Part shown: piece by piece, positions 1-5,440 of the stretch | Layout of the letters: each line of letters begins with the position of its first letter | How positions within the stretch are numbered: position 1 is the first letter of the stretch | NCBI GenBank assembly: GCA_002900555.1 | Contig: MUGD01000094.1 | Location: 1-7,373, forward strand | Source of the DNA: Thermoplasmata archaeon M9B2D | GTDB lineage: Archaea > Thermoplasmatota > E2 > DHVEG-1 | Direction of reading: 5' to 3' | Length of the DNA: 7,373 bases | Translations under genes and position numbers: made by a program | The notes under the pieces: generated by a model | Seen by the model: the letters and a program-made list of their open reading frames with translations, nothing else | What the model was told of the DNA's origin: nothing | Databases searched by the model: none

Positions 1-1
1 A

Positions 2-1339
2 GTTGGTCAACTACTAGAAAAGAACGAGAAGAGCACAAATTCACTTAATGATGAACAGAATCGAAACGTCCACCTATTCCGCAGAGGTTACGATGCCTTT
101 ACAAAAATACCAGAAGCTCTAGTTGGTCAGCTTGCAAAGCAACGAGCTATAAGTGTCGAAATTTGGAAGAAAGCCAAAGCAACCAATAATTGGAAACTGT
201 TTAAACCTGAATTAGAGAAGATGGTTGAGCTGAGTCGAAAGCGCTCAGAGATTATTAGTGAAGTACGCGGAATACCAATTTTATATGACTCGATGCTCGA
301 TGAGTTTGAAAGGGGGATTACATCCGCGAAGATTTCTGAAGTGTTTGGAGATCTTCGAGAGAAACTCGTCCCACTAGCAAGGAAATGTGCTGAGGCTTCA
401 AAAGATGTCGATACCTCATTTCTCAAGAAAAAAGTCCCAATTGATGTTCAGCGGAAAATTGCCAAAGACCTAACCAATATCGTGGGTTATGATATATCCA
501 CTGATCATGCTGGGGGCCGTATTGATGAAGTCGAACATCCTTTTACAACCGGGTACTTCGATGATGTCAGAATCACAGTCAAGTATCATGAAGACAATGT
601 TTCATCGATGGTCTATGCTATTTTGCACGAAAGCGGACATGCCCTTTACGAACAGAATCTGAATCACGAATGGATGTATCAAATGATTGGCGAAGCCGCC
701 TCCTATGGACTCCACGAATCGCAATCCCGTTTCGTTGAAAACATGATTGGCCGTTCTTCTGAATTCATCAGCTTCTACCTCCCCAGACTCAATGAATTAA
801 CTGGAGGTGCATTCTCAGGTATCAAACTCGCAGATTTCAATAAAGCAATGAATCTTGTTGAACCCTCCCTGATTCGAATAGAAGCTGATGAAGTCACATA
901 TTCCCTTCATATCATTATCCGCTTTGAGATAGAGAGAGACCTCTTCTCCAATAAGATCACCGTGTCAGAATTACCTCAAATTTGGAATGAACGATATGAA
1001 AAATATCTAGGTTTGAAGGTTCCTGATGACACACGAGGTGTCTTACAGGATACTCATTGGGCTAGTGGATACTATGGATACTTTCCAAGTTATGCGCTTG
1101 GCAACATTTACGATGGATTATTGCTTGAGAAATTGGATAATGATGAACCTAATTGGCTCTCAGAAATCGCAAAAGGAAATACAAAACCTGCTTTAAACTG
1201 GCTAAGCAAGAATGTACATTACTATGGTTCATTACTTGATCCTGCTGACTTACTCAAGAAAATCACAGGCAAAGAAATGACTGCAGCACCATATCTAAAT
1301 TACCTACAGAAGAAGTACTCGAACCTGTTTGGTTTTTAG
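2..1339 (+). CDS. M32 family metallocarboxypeptidase (thermostable carboxypeptidase 1), 5'-truncated by window edge
   Basis: Zinc (or cobalt) metallopeptidase that removes C-terminal amino acids from peptides, probably cytosolic. The frame is open from base 2, so the true start lies outside the window. 445 residues are present against about 500 for the family, so roughly 50-60 N-terminal residues are missing. Every M32 signature is visible, numbered from base 2: HPF at 179-181, then DDVRIT, the metal-binding HESGH at 209-213 (bases 626-640), HESQSRFVEN at 238-247 carrying the third metal ligand Glu239, IRIEADE, and GVLQDTHW at 346-353. The 26-residue spacing from the second metal His to the Glu matches my memory of the Pyrococcus enzyme. 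The ATG at base 221 is internal: it lies after the conserved helical N-terminal region, which is in frame upstream. The gene ends 48 bases before a convergent gene and has no clear terminator hairpin. Family assignment is very secure; the physiological substrate is unknown. Confidence 0.96.
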   Translation, partial: VGQLLEKNEKSTNSLNDEQNRNVHLFRRGYDAFTKIPEALVGQLAKQRAISVEIWKKAKATNNWKLFKPELEKMVELSRKRSEIISEVRGIPILYDSMLDEFERGITSAKISEVFGDLREKLVPLARKCAEASKDVDTSFLKKKVPIDVQRKIAKDLTNIVGYDISTDHAGGRIDEVEHPFTTGYFDDVRITVKYHEDNVSSMVYAILHESGHALYEQNLNHEWMYQMIGEAASYGLHESQSRFVENMIGRSSEFISFYLPRLNELTGGAFSGIKLADFNKAMNLVEPSLIRIEADEVTYSLHIIIRFEIERDLFSNKITVSELPQIWNERYEKYLGLKVPDDTRGVLQDTHWASGYYGYFPSYALGNIYDGLLLEKLDNDEPNWLSEIAKGNTKPALNWLSKNVHYYGSLLDPADLLKKITGKEMTAAPYLNYLQKKYSNLFGF

Positions 1340-1387
1340 TACTTGCGAACTGTAGCGATGACAAGGACTCAACATCACAGGCTTGCA

Positions 1388-1903
1388 TTAATACATATTA
1401 TAGCCAGATGATGCAAGACGTTGCTGATCGAATCCAGCGCCTCGAAACATGCTTGTTCCTTGCATATATTCTCTATACTCATCACCAAATACATCAAGCA
1501 TGACTCTCTCTTCGTACTTAGCGTAGAGATACCACATAGCAACGAAGATAGGTACTATAGGTATCAGGGCGAATGACCTGAAAAAGAAGACATATGCGAT
1601 GTTCATGTAAATCACTCCAGCTGCAACAGGATGCCTAATTCTGGCATAGATTCCCTCTTTTGGAAAGGAATCGCGCTGCTTTGGATCCACACGCGTGAGT
1701 GCGTACTCGTGAGCTTTGCTCAGATTAGTACCGAATTTTACAGTAAGATAGACTCCTATTGCTACGAAGATGAAATCCCATAGTTCTGTACTTGCACTCA
1801 TCAGTGTTAGAGAAAGAGGAAGGAGGATTGAGAAATTTAGGATACCTAGGATTGCTGGAATGAAGTTGTTTTCAGGATAGTCGTGATCATTTGAGCCGCT
1901 CAT
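1388..1903 (-). CDS. ICMT/PEMT-like integral membrane methyltransferase (first of two)
   Basis: 171-residue multi-pass membrane protein of the isoprenylcysteine carboxyl methyltransferase / phospholipid methyltransferase superfamily, which transfers methyl from S-adenosylmethionine to membrane-embedded acceptors. Visible: hydrophobic segments at about 13-36, 42-58 and a hairpin at 93-128; GIYARIRHP at 84-92 (the SAM-binding RHP); then the EE pair at 131-132 and FGDEYREY at 139-146. The usual RHPxYxG is RHPVAAG here, so the conserved Tyr is Ala. The start ATG shares one base with the stop of the upstream gene (TAATG), and GAGGTG lies 8 bases before it, inside that gene, so translation is probably coupled. 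The substrate cannot be deduced: archaea lack classical CaaX processing except possibly some lineages, and many small ICMT-like proteins act on unknown lipids or thiols. The superfamily call is secure; the reaction is not. Confidence 0.88.
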   Translation of the reverse strand: MSGSNDHDYPENNFIPAILGILNFSILLPLSLTLMSASTELWDFIFVAIGVYLTVKFGTNLSKAHEYALTRVDPKQRDSFPKEGIYARIRHPVAAGVIYMNIAYVFFFRSFALIPIVPIFVAMWYLYAKYEERVMLDVFGDEYREYMQGTSMFRGAGFDQQRLASSGYNMY

Positions 1904-2562
1904 TACGCTTCCACCTCAATGACTGGTAACGATATTTTTGATACTTCATATGAGGCGCCTAGAAACTCAACATATCCACCTAGTTTCGACAAATCTCCAC
2001 CTCTTAGATTAAGTAGAAATTCCTTTGATTCTGTCTGTCCTGCTGGAATTGAGCCTAACCTCTGCATCCTGAAAGAACCAATTGCAGGATCTATTCCTGC
2101 CGGAAGATCGAGGTCTACCACAACCATATCGATTTTCGAATCACTTCCATTGTGCACAGTAACCTGAAGCGAAACTGCTTCACGCATCTTCTTTAGCTTA
2201 GTTGTTACACGGACTCCACTGGCTTGTATATGACTCTCGCGTTCCTTCCCCTCTTTCTGGGTTCGTTCAGCCATTGCTCTATGTAGTCCTGCAGTGCCCG
2301 ATTGTTGTCTTATTCTCGTTGTGCTTTTTGGTGCAATGGTTCTAGGAAGAGTCGGTTTGGAGCCAATGATGAGGTTCAATAATATAGGTCCTTCATGAAC
2401 GATGAAGATCAAGCCTCCAATAACAAGGCATGACCAAATTATCGAAGAAAGTAGCATTGCTCGCAAGGCAGTGTCTTGTAGAGCTGTGAATATTGGATCG
2501 ATAATTGGATGTAGGATTGGTCCAAATATTTCGTCTAATTGGTCCCAAATCGTCTGAAGCAT
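1903..2562 (-). CDS. Single-pass membrane protein with C-terminal beta-sandwich-like domain, function unknown
   Basis: 219 residues, not recognised as a named family. Layout: amphipathic N-terminus (1-33), one strongly hydrophobic segment at about 36-66, a basic/polar linker rich in R, K, Q and E (68-125), then a beta-rich domain (about 115-217). The pattern VSLQVTVHNGSDSKIDMVVV, LDLPAGI, RLGSIPAGQ and EFLLNLRGG is typical of Ig-like/NEW3/CARDB-type extracellular domains or adaptor-ear-like sandwiches; this is pattern inference only. The linker charge suggests that the C-terminal domain could instead be cytoplasmic. The ATG is the furthest possible start because TGA is the codon immediately before it; GGGAG lies 11 bases upstream. 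It overlaps the next gene (ICMT-like) by one base, so the two products are probably made together and may work together at the membrane. No enzymatic residues are evident. Confidence 0.8.
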   Translation of the reverse strand: MLQTIWDQLDEIFGPILHPIIDPIFTALQDTALRAMLLSSIIWSCLVIGGLIFIVHEGPILLNLIIGSKPTLPRTIAPKSTTRIRQQSGTAGLHRAMAERTQKEGKERESHIQASGVRVTTKLKKMREAVSLQVTVHNGSDSKIDMVVVDLDLPAGIDPAIGSFRMQRLGSIPAGQTESKEFLLNLRGGDLSKLGGYVEFLGASYEVSKISLPVIEVEA

Positions 2563-2732
2563 TCAAGTTCCAGCTCCCAGTGTGCAAATGCCTCCAACCA
2601 TTTGAGGTGGAATTTTGTACGCACCTTCACATAGAGATTGTCGTGAGTGGTTATTAACCTTGCAACATAAAACACTTCAAATGGTATCCAATGAGCTCAA
2701 GTTTGAGGCAATTATTAATAGCGCAGCAACTA

Positions 2733-2752
2733 CCACTGTAGTGGAATTATAC
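2733..2752 (+). promoter_or_regulatory. Possible promoter/operator of the radical SAM gene
   Basis: A short inverted repeat, CCACT-GT-AGTGG (2733-2744), directly abuts a TATA-like TTATAC (2747-2752). A start about 25 bases further on would fall at the Shine-Dalgarno, giving almost no leader. The alternative AT-rich stretch ATTATTAATA (2711-2720) would give a leader of about 45 bases. The 224-base divergent spacer must also hold the minus-strand promoter; a weak TTTTATG near 2667-2672 is the only candidate seen there. Low certainty. Confidence 0.25.
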
Positions 2753-2772
2753 TAGGAGTTATTTGATTGACT

Positions 2773-2778
2773 AAGGAG
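2773..2778 (+). promoter_or_regulatory. Shine-Dalgarno AAGGAG deciding a TTG start
   Basis: AAGGAG (continuing as GAT, close to the archaeal GGAGGTGAT complement) sits 8 bases before the TTG at 2787. This spacing fixes TTG as the start of the radical SAM protein: there is no ATG in the first conserved part of the gene, and the family motif YEGxIxRPPSEA begins three residues after the TTG. Confidence 0.8.
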
Positions 2779-2786
2779 ATTGTCTT

Positions 2787-3668
2787 TTGATTCAATATGA
2801 AGGCTCAATCTGGAGACCCCCTAGTGAAGCAAGAAGCCTCATTCTCCAAGCGACTATAGGGTGCTCACACAACTCTTGTATATTCTGCGTTTCCTATAAG
2901 CAGAAGAAGTATCGAATTAGAGGTGTAGAGGGTATTCAAGAAGACCTAAAGGGATTCGATAAGCAATATAGGAATACTATTCGAAGAGTATTCCTTGCTG
3001 ATGGCAATGCACTGGCTATGCCATCAAATGAGATGGCAAAGATTCTCCAACTCCTATACGATGAACTTCCAAGCCTCGAGAGAGTCGGAGTCTATGGATA
3101 TGCGAAAGATGTACGTGATAAGACAGTAAAGGATTTGCAAGTGTTAAAGAACGCGGGATTGGGAATTGTCTATCTAGGCCTTGAAACTGGTGACGATGAT
3201 CTATTACGCTGGGCTGGTAAAGGAATAGACTCCGATGAGAACATTACTGCTTGCTCAAAGATTCGTGACGCAGGCATCACTCTCTCGTTAACAATCATAT
3301 TGGGACTTGGCGGAATAGAAAAATCTGAGGTCCATGCTAAGAGAACTGCGCAAGTACTAAGCAAAATTGATCCTGAATACATCGGAGCTCTGACTCTAAT
3401 GACTCCACCAGGAACACAAATGTTCGATATGGTGAGTACTGGTGAGTTTGTGCCGATGAAGCCATTGGAAATTTTGATGGAATTAAAACTGCTCATTGAA
3501 GGTCTCGATCTGAGTAGCTGTGTCTTTCGCACAAATCATGCATCTAACTATCTCGCTCTTGGCGGAAATCTACCCGAAGATAAGACAAAAATTCTAGACT
3601 CCCTCAGTAAAGCAATAGTATCGGGCGATGAAACAATTTTGCGGCCATCATATGCACGGGGATTATGA
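2787..3668 (+). CDS. Radical SAM protein of the YEGxIxRPPSEA / CX4CX2C family
   Basis: 293-residue radical SAM enzyme of unknown substrate; it reductively cleaves S-adenosylmethionine with a [4Fe-4S] cluster. The cluster ligands are Cys26, Cys31 and Cys34 in IGCSHNSCIFC, a CX4CX2C spacing rather than the classical CX3CX2C; as I recall, this is normal for this particular stand-alone family. Other hallmarks: YEGSIWRPPSEARSL at 4-18, ADGNAL at 71-76, YLGLETGDDDLLRWAGKG at 129-146 (SAM/TIM-barrel strand), and a conserved tail VFRTNHASNYLALGGNLP at 246-263. No B12-binding, SPASM or TRAM domain is present. Homologues are often annotated as HemN/Elp3-like or coproporphyrinogen oxidase-like, which is not supported here. 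The start is TTG with a strong ribosome-binding site. It is divergent from the membrane-protein pair, with no operon partner visible, so context does not reveal its reaction. Length and tail indicate an intact gene. Confidence 0.93.
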   Translation: MIQYEGSIWRPPSEARSLILQATIGCSHNSCIFCVSYKQKKYRIRGVEGIQEDLKGFDKQYRNTIRRVFLADGNALAMPSNEMAKILQLLYDELPSLERVGVYGYAKDVRDKTVKDLQVLKNAGLGIVYLGLETGDDDLLRWAGKGIDSDENITACSKIRDAGITLSLTIILGLGGIEKSEVHAKRTAQVLSKIDPEYIGALTLMTPPGTQMFDMVSTGEFVPMKPLEILMELKLLIEGLDLSSCVFRTNHASNYLALGGNLPEDKTKILDSLSKAIVSGDETILRPSYARGL

Positions 3669-3693
3669 TTAATTTCAATACAAAAAAGATGGC

Positions 3694-3721
3694 GAAGAAA
3701 TCGGTAAGAACCGATTTCTTC
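3694..3721. terminator. 12-bp perfect hairpin, probable (bidirectional) terminator
   Basis: GAAGAAATCGGT (3694-3705), loop AAGA (3706-3709), ACCGATTTCTTC (3710-3721): twelve uninterrupted pairs with a four-base loop. It begins 25 bases after the radical SAM stop codon. Read on the minus strand, the hairpin is followed after six bases by TTTTTT (3687-3682), the layout of an intrinsic-type terminator for transcripts arriving from the 3784-4222 region. On the plus strand only short T stretches follow, so there it may act mainly as a 3'-end-stabilising structure. Confidence 0.6.
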
Positions 3722-3757
3722 AATAACTGAGTTGCGAAACTCTAAGCTGATTCATTC

Positions 3758-3781
3758 TACTCTCAGATATATCTGAGAGTA
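3758..3781. repeat. 24-bp perfect palindrome
   Basis: The 24 bases from 3758 to 3781 are a perfect palindrome centred on ATAT (arms TACTCTCAGAT / ATCTGAGAGTA around the centre). It starts only two bases past the stop codon of the 48-codon minus-strand frame. It could fold into a hairpin in either transcript or bind a dimeric regulator. No T tract follows directly. A smaller stem-loop, GAGTT-GCGA-AACTC with a GNRA-type loop, lies between it and the 3694-3721 hairpin (3729-3742). Confidence 0.6.
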
Positions 3782-3783
3782 TA

Positions 3784-3930
3784 CTAGGCACCGGCCCAAC
3801 CTAAGCCTTGCTGATCTTTTAGGACTTTTAATCGGCTATCATCGGAATTCCTATTTGGAGTTCCATAGTTACGATTCCGTCCTCTTTTTCTCTCATGCCC
3901 GTGTCGACTAGAGTGATTGTGTCTTCCCAC
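3784..3930 (-). CDS. Small basic His/Arg/Asn-rich protein (48 aa), not recognised
   Basis: The frame is GTG-initiated and ends in TAG. The ribosome-binding site is a perfect GGAGGTGAT with seven bases between GGAGG and GTG, the best in the window and the main reason for calling this gene. The product starts (M)GRHNHSSRHGHERKRGRNR, so roughly half of its first 28 residues are Arg, His or Lys. It continues through an Asn-rich stretch to a less charged tail, DDSRLKVLKDQQGLGWAGA. No Cys, no membrane segment and no known domain are visible; nucleic-acid or anion binding is plausible from charge alone. Its start overlaps by one base (TAGTG) the stop of the 72-codon frame upstream, the same arrangement as the coupled pair at 1903. 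It is followed almost at once by a 24-bp palindrome, then by a hairpin with a T tract. Without homologues, a chance frame cannot be excluded. Confidence 0.45.
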   Translation of the reverse strand: MGRHNHSSRHGHERKRGRNRNYGTPNRNSDDSRLKVLKDQQGLGWAGA

Positions 3931-4148
3931 TATATCACCTCCTGACACAGTACATAAGCGAATATTGATCTCCGACTTGATACCGTGATAGATTGTTTTT
4001 CTCTTTCAGCAGACTGAATATAGAAAAATCCAACATCAATGTCTGCGCAGTTGTTTGAGAAAAAGTCGATATTACATGTTACACCAAGGTCCAAGACTTG
4101 GATTGTATAGGACCAATGAGATTCAAGTTGAGTTATACTTCGCTTCAT
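3930..4148 (-). CDS. Hypothetical 72-aa frame coupled to the small basic protein
   Basis: Not recognised. The ATG frame gives a mostly polar, apparently beta-rich product with a stretch IQVLDLGVTCNIDFFS and then VGFFYIQSAEREKQSITVSS; there are three Cys residues and no membrane segment. Codon choice (ATC, GAC, TTC and AAC used together with A/T-ending codons) resembles the neighbouring real genes. Its TAG stop overlaps the GTG of the downstream 48-codon frame. Its ATG overlaps the TGA of a still smaller upstream frame (4145-4222) in an ATGA junction, which is typical of coupled archaeal genes. Against it: no Shine-Dalgarno precedes the ATG, and length alone is not significant. It could also be the C-terminal fragment of a decayed gene whose earlier part lies in the frame ending at 4145. 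Confidence 0.33.
   Translation of the reverse strand: MKRSITQLESHWSYTIQVLDLGVTCNIDFFSNNCADIDVGFFYIQSAEREKQSITVSSRRSIFAYVLCQEVI
3934..3942 (-). promoter_or_regulatory. Perfect Shine-Dalgarno GGAGGTGAT
   Basis: Nine bases matching the full archaeal 16S anti-Shine-Dalgarno complement, read on the minus strand from 3942 to 3934, placed correctly for the GTG at 3930-3928. Such a full-length match in an otherwise unassigned stretch argues that something is translated from this strand. Confidence 0.6.
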
Positions 4149-4257
4149 GATAAGGCTTCATCGCCTTGAAAGATTTCGCTCATCAAATCAAAATAAATGT
4201 TGATAATGTCGAACGAAGTCACTCTATGCCATTATATGCCTGAATTGAAACTCTCTC

Positions 4258-4264
4258 TATAAAA
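4258..4264 (-). promoter_or_regulatory. Possible TATA box for the 3784-4222 small frames
   Basis: TTTTATA on the minus strand. Initiation about 25 bases downstream would fall near 4236, just ahead of the GTG at 4222. A second AT-rich element, CATATAATGG (around 4229-4238 on the minus strand), would instead place initiation near 4210, ahead of the ATGs at 4183 and 4148. The rest of the spacer 4149-4337 shows no further gene that I can support. Confidence 0.28.
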
Positions 4265-4337
4265 TTCAAGAAAACAACATGAATTATATCTCCTCAGTTC
4301 GAGTCTTCATTACCGACACGAATTAAGTGGTCTTCTT

Positions 4338-4739
4338 TTATTTTGCAGGAACAATCAAAACTTGACCAAGCAGATCTCCCTGGAGAACTGAGGCTTTGAT
4401 TCTCGATCGAAAGATCGCCATATCTGCGACACGTTCTTCACTAGGTTTCTTTAGCTCCTGACAGCCAATACATGAGAGATGTCCCATACCATTGACTCCG
4501 TAGAATGATTGAAAGACAATAGCGTTAGCAGGGACTGGGATTGGTCTTATCGGTACAAATTGTGTTTCTCCCTCATTGAATGCAACCTTTCCATTCGCTA
4601 CCACAGGAATCACCCTCACCTTAGACCAATCCAGCAACAATGTTCTCTCTTCCATTCCTTCCACAGCAGTCCTTAACCGATCCATTCCAAGACTTGCTAA
4701 ATCTTGACTGCAACTTATAACATAGATTTTCTCAGACAA
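4338..4739 (-). CDS. Uncharacterised CxxC protein, fourth gene of the TusDCB-like operon
   Basis: 133 residues, family not recognised. The N-terminus (EKIYVISCSQDLASLGMDRL) reads as beta-strand then helix with Cys10. The middle is beta-rich and proline-rich (KVRVIPVVANG, FVPIRPIPVP). It is followed by FQSFYGVNGMGHLSCIGCQE with a CxxC at 90-93, and a helix-strand tail ending QGDLLGQVLIVPAK. There is no signal peptide or membrane segment, so it is cytosolic. The start is TTG: GGTGA lies 6 bases upstream and no better in-frame codon is nearby (the next Met is residue 19). It is last in a minus-strand operon, 26 bases after the TusB-like gene. The CxxC and the context suggest a role in sulfur or persulfide transfer, perhaps as acceptor, donor or metal-binding partner of the TusDCB-like complex. 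It does not look like TusE/DsrC, which carries its Cys at the extreme C-terminus, nor TusA. Function is inference. Confidence 0.82.
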   Translation of the reverse strand: MSEKIYVISCSQDLASLGMDRLRTAVEGMEERTLLLDWSKVRVIPVVANGKVAFNEGETQFVPIRPIPVPANAIVFQSFYGVNGMGHLSCIGCQELKKPSEERVADMAIFRSRIKASVLQGDLLGQVLIVPAK

Positions 4740-4765
4740 TTTTCTTCACCCTAACATTTCATTTC

Positions 4766-5065
4766 CTAAAGAGAGATGACTTTATCATATTTCTCCATAA
4801 TCAATTCAACCATCTCAGGATACTCAACCATATTTACATCATAGGCGAGCCTAGAACCAATACCTCTCTCCTCAATATGAGGTTTGGAGGCATAAACTTT
4901 GATCTTAAGGTCTGCAAGTTCGACCACATGAGTGCAACCTTTGTCTGCTAAATATACACCATCTTGGACCAAGAGGATATCAGTTTCAATCCCCTGAGTC
5001 CGCATAGCAGAAATTACTTCCTTTATACCTTCACAACTCCTTGAGAGCCAAATTAGATACTTCAT
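4766..5065 (-). CDS. tusB: TusB/DsrH-like sulfur-relay subunit
   Basis: 99 residues, the normal length for TusB/DsrH. TusB, with TusC and TusD, forms the hexameric TusBCD/DsrEFH complex that carries persulfide sulfur in the cytosol. Family features: short strand MKYLIWLS, helix, then DILLVQDGVYLA (QDGVY at 34-38), KIKVYAS at 54-60, HIEERGI at 63-69, and a C-terminal YDKVISL strand; these line up with the E. coli protein as I remember it (IKVYA...ARG). Cys11 and Cys44 are present, but neither sits in a recognised catalytic motif; in known complexes TusD, not TusB, holds the essential Cys. The start is ATG with GAGGAGG seven bases upstream. It lies 12 bases after the TusC-like gene. The subunit call is good; participation in tRNA 2-thiolation, as in E. 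coli, is not established for archaea. Confidence 0.87.
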   Translation of the reverse strand: MKYLIWLSRSCEGIKEVISAMRTQGIETDILLVQDGVYLADKGCTHVVELADLKIKVYASKPHIEERGIGSRLAYDVNMVEYPEMVELIMEKYDKVISL

Positions 5066-5077
5066 TTTATTTCCTCC

Positions 5078-5428
5078 TCAGAACGTTATAATGACCTCAT
5101 TCTCAGCAATTGCCTTTGCAACCTCTTCCTCACCAAGAACGTCTACATCCTCAAAGATTTCTTCAGAAGCGATTTGTCGCTCTTCCAAGGATCTCTTACT
5201 CGCACAGACACGGCCATCGAAGCTCTCAAATGTTGACTTGAACATACGAATTGGAGCGATATCCTGATTTTTCAACAGACCATAGACACCATCTCCGATG
5301 AACAGTATTTGTGAAGTGTGGTCCATCCCGAACATACCTACCGCGGCACGCCACCCCTCAGCTGCAATAATCTTACCAAATGGTTTGCTTGGAACTAGAA
5401 TCAGTACCTTTCTCTCTCTGAAATTCAT
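5078..5428 (-). CDS. tusC: TusC/DsrF-like sulfur-relay subunit
   Basis: 116 residues from the ATG at 5428, close to the 119 of E. coli TusC. Pattern matches: KVLILVPSKPFG then AAEGWRAAVGMF (a helix corresponding to the GREGLDALLA region), ILFIGDGVYGLL (GDGVY at 45-49), VCASKRSLEERQI at 74-86 (compare CAASLRERGL), and the C-terminal strand EVIITF. It is a structural subunit that would pair with the TusB- and TusD-like products encoded on either side. The frame also runs to a GTG nine bases further upstream, but that GTG lies inside the GGAG ribosome-binding site, so the ATG, eight bases after GGAG, is the better start. It begins 11 bases after the TusD-like stop and ends 12 bases before the TusB-like start, so it is clearly co-transcribed. 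Confidence 0.88.
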   Translation of the reverse strand: MNFRERKVLILVPSKPFGKIIAAEGWRAAVGMFGMDHTSQILFIGDGVYGLLKNQDIAPIRMFKSTFESFDGRVCASKRSLEERQIASEEIFEDVDVLGEEEVAKAIAENEVIITF

Positions 5429-5432
5429 TCTA

Positions 5433-5440
5433 ATCACTCC
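5433..5440 (-). promoter_or_regulatory. Shine-Dalgarno GGAGTGAT deciding the TusC-like start
   Basis: GGAG (5440-5437 on the minus strand) is eight bases before the ATG at 5428-5426. The alternative GTG (5437-5435) shares its first base with this element and could not use it. The element overlaps the first base of the TusD-like stop codon (TAG, 5442-5440), as expected for a tightly packed operon. Confidence 0.65.

Noticed and set aside
1340..1387. Terminator between the convergent carboxypeptidase and ICMT-like genes
   Set aside because: The 48-base gap shows no convincing stem-loop or T tract on either strand.
1919..2167. Plus-strand open frame of 82 codons inside the membrane-protein gene
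   Set aside because: It lies entirely antisense to the beta-domain coding region, has no ribosome-binding site and no protein-like pattern.
2535..2630. Minus-strand 31-codon GTG frame (starts VKVRTKFHLKWLEAFAHWEL) across the start of the membrane-protein gene
   Set aside because: There is no ribosome-binding site, it overlaps a well-supported gene out of frame, and it is too short to be significant.
3170..3532. Minus-strand open frame of 120 codons
   Set aside because: It lies antisense to the radical SAM gene, whose conserved motifs span the same bases; Ser/Pro/Arg-rich composition is typical of a shadow frame.
4290..4310. TTCGAGTC resembling a tRNA T-loop
   Set aside because: The flanking bases do not form the five-pair T stem and no acceptor, D or anticodon arms are found around it.
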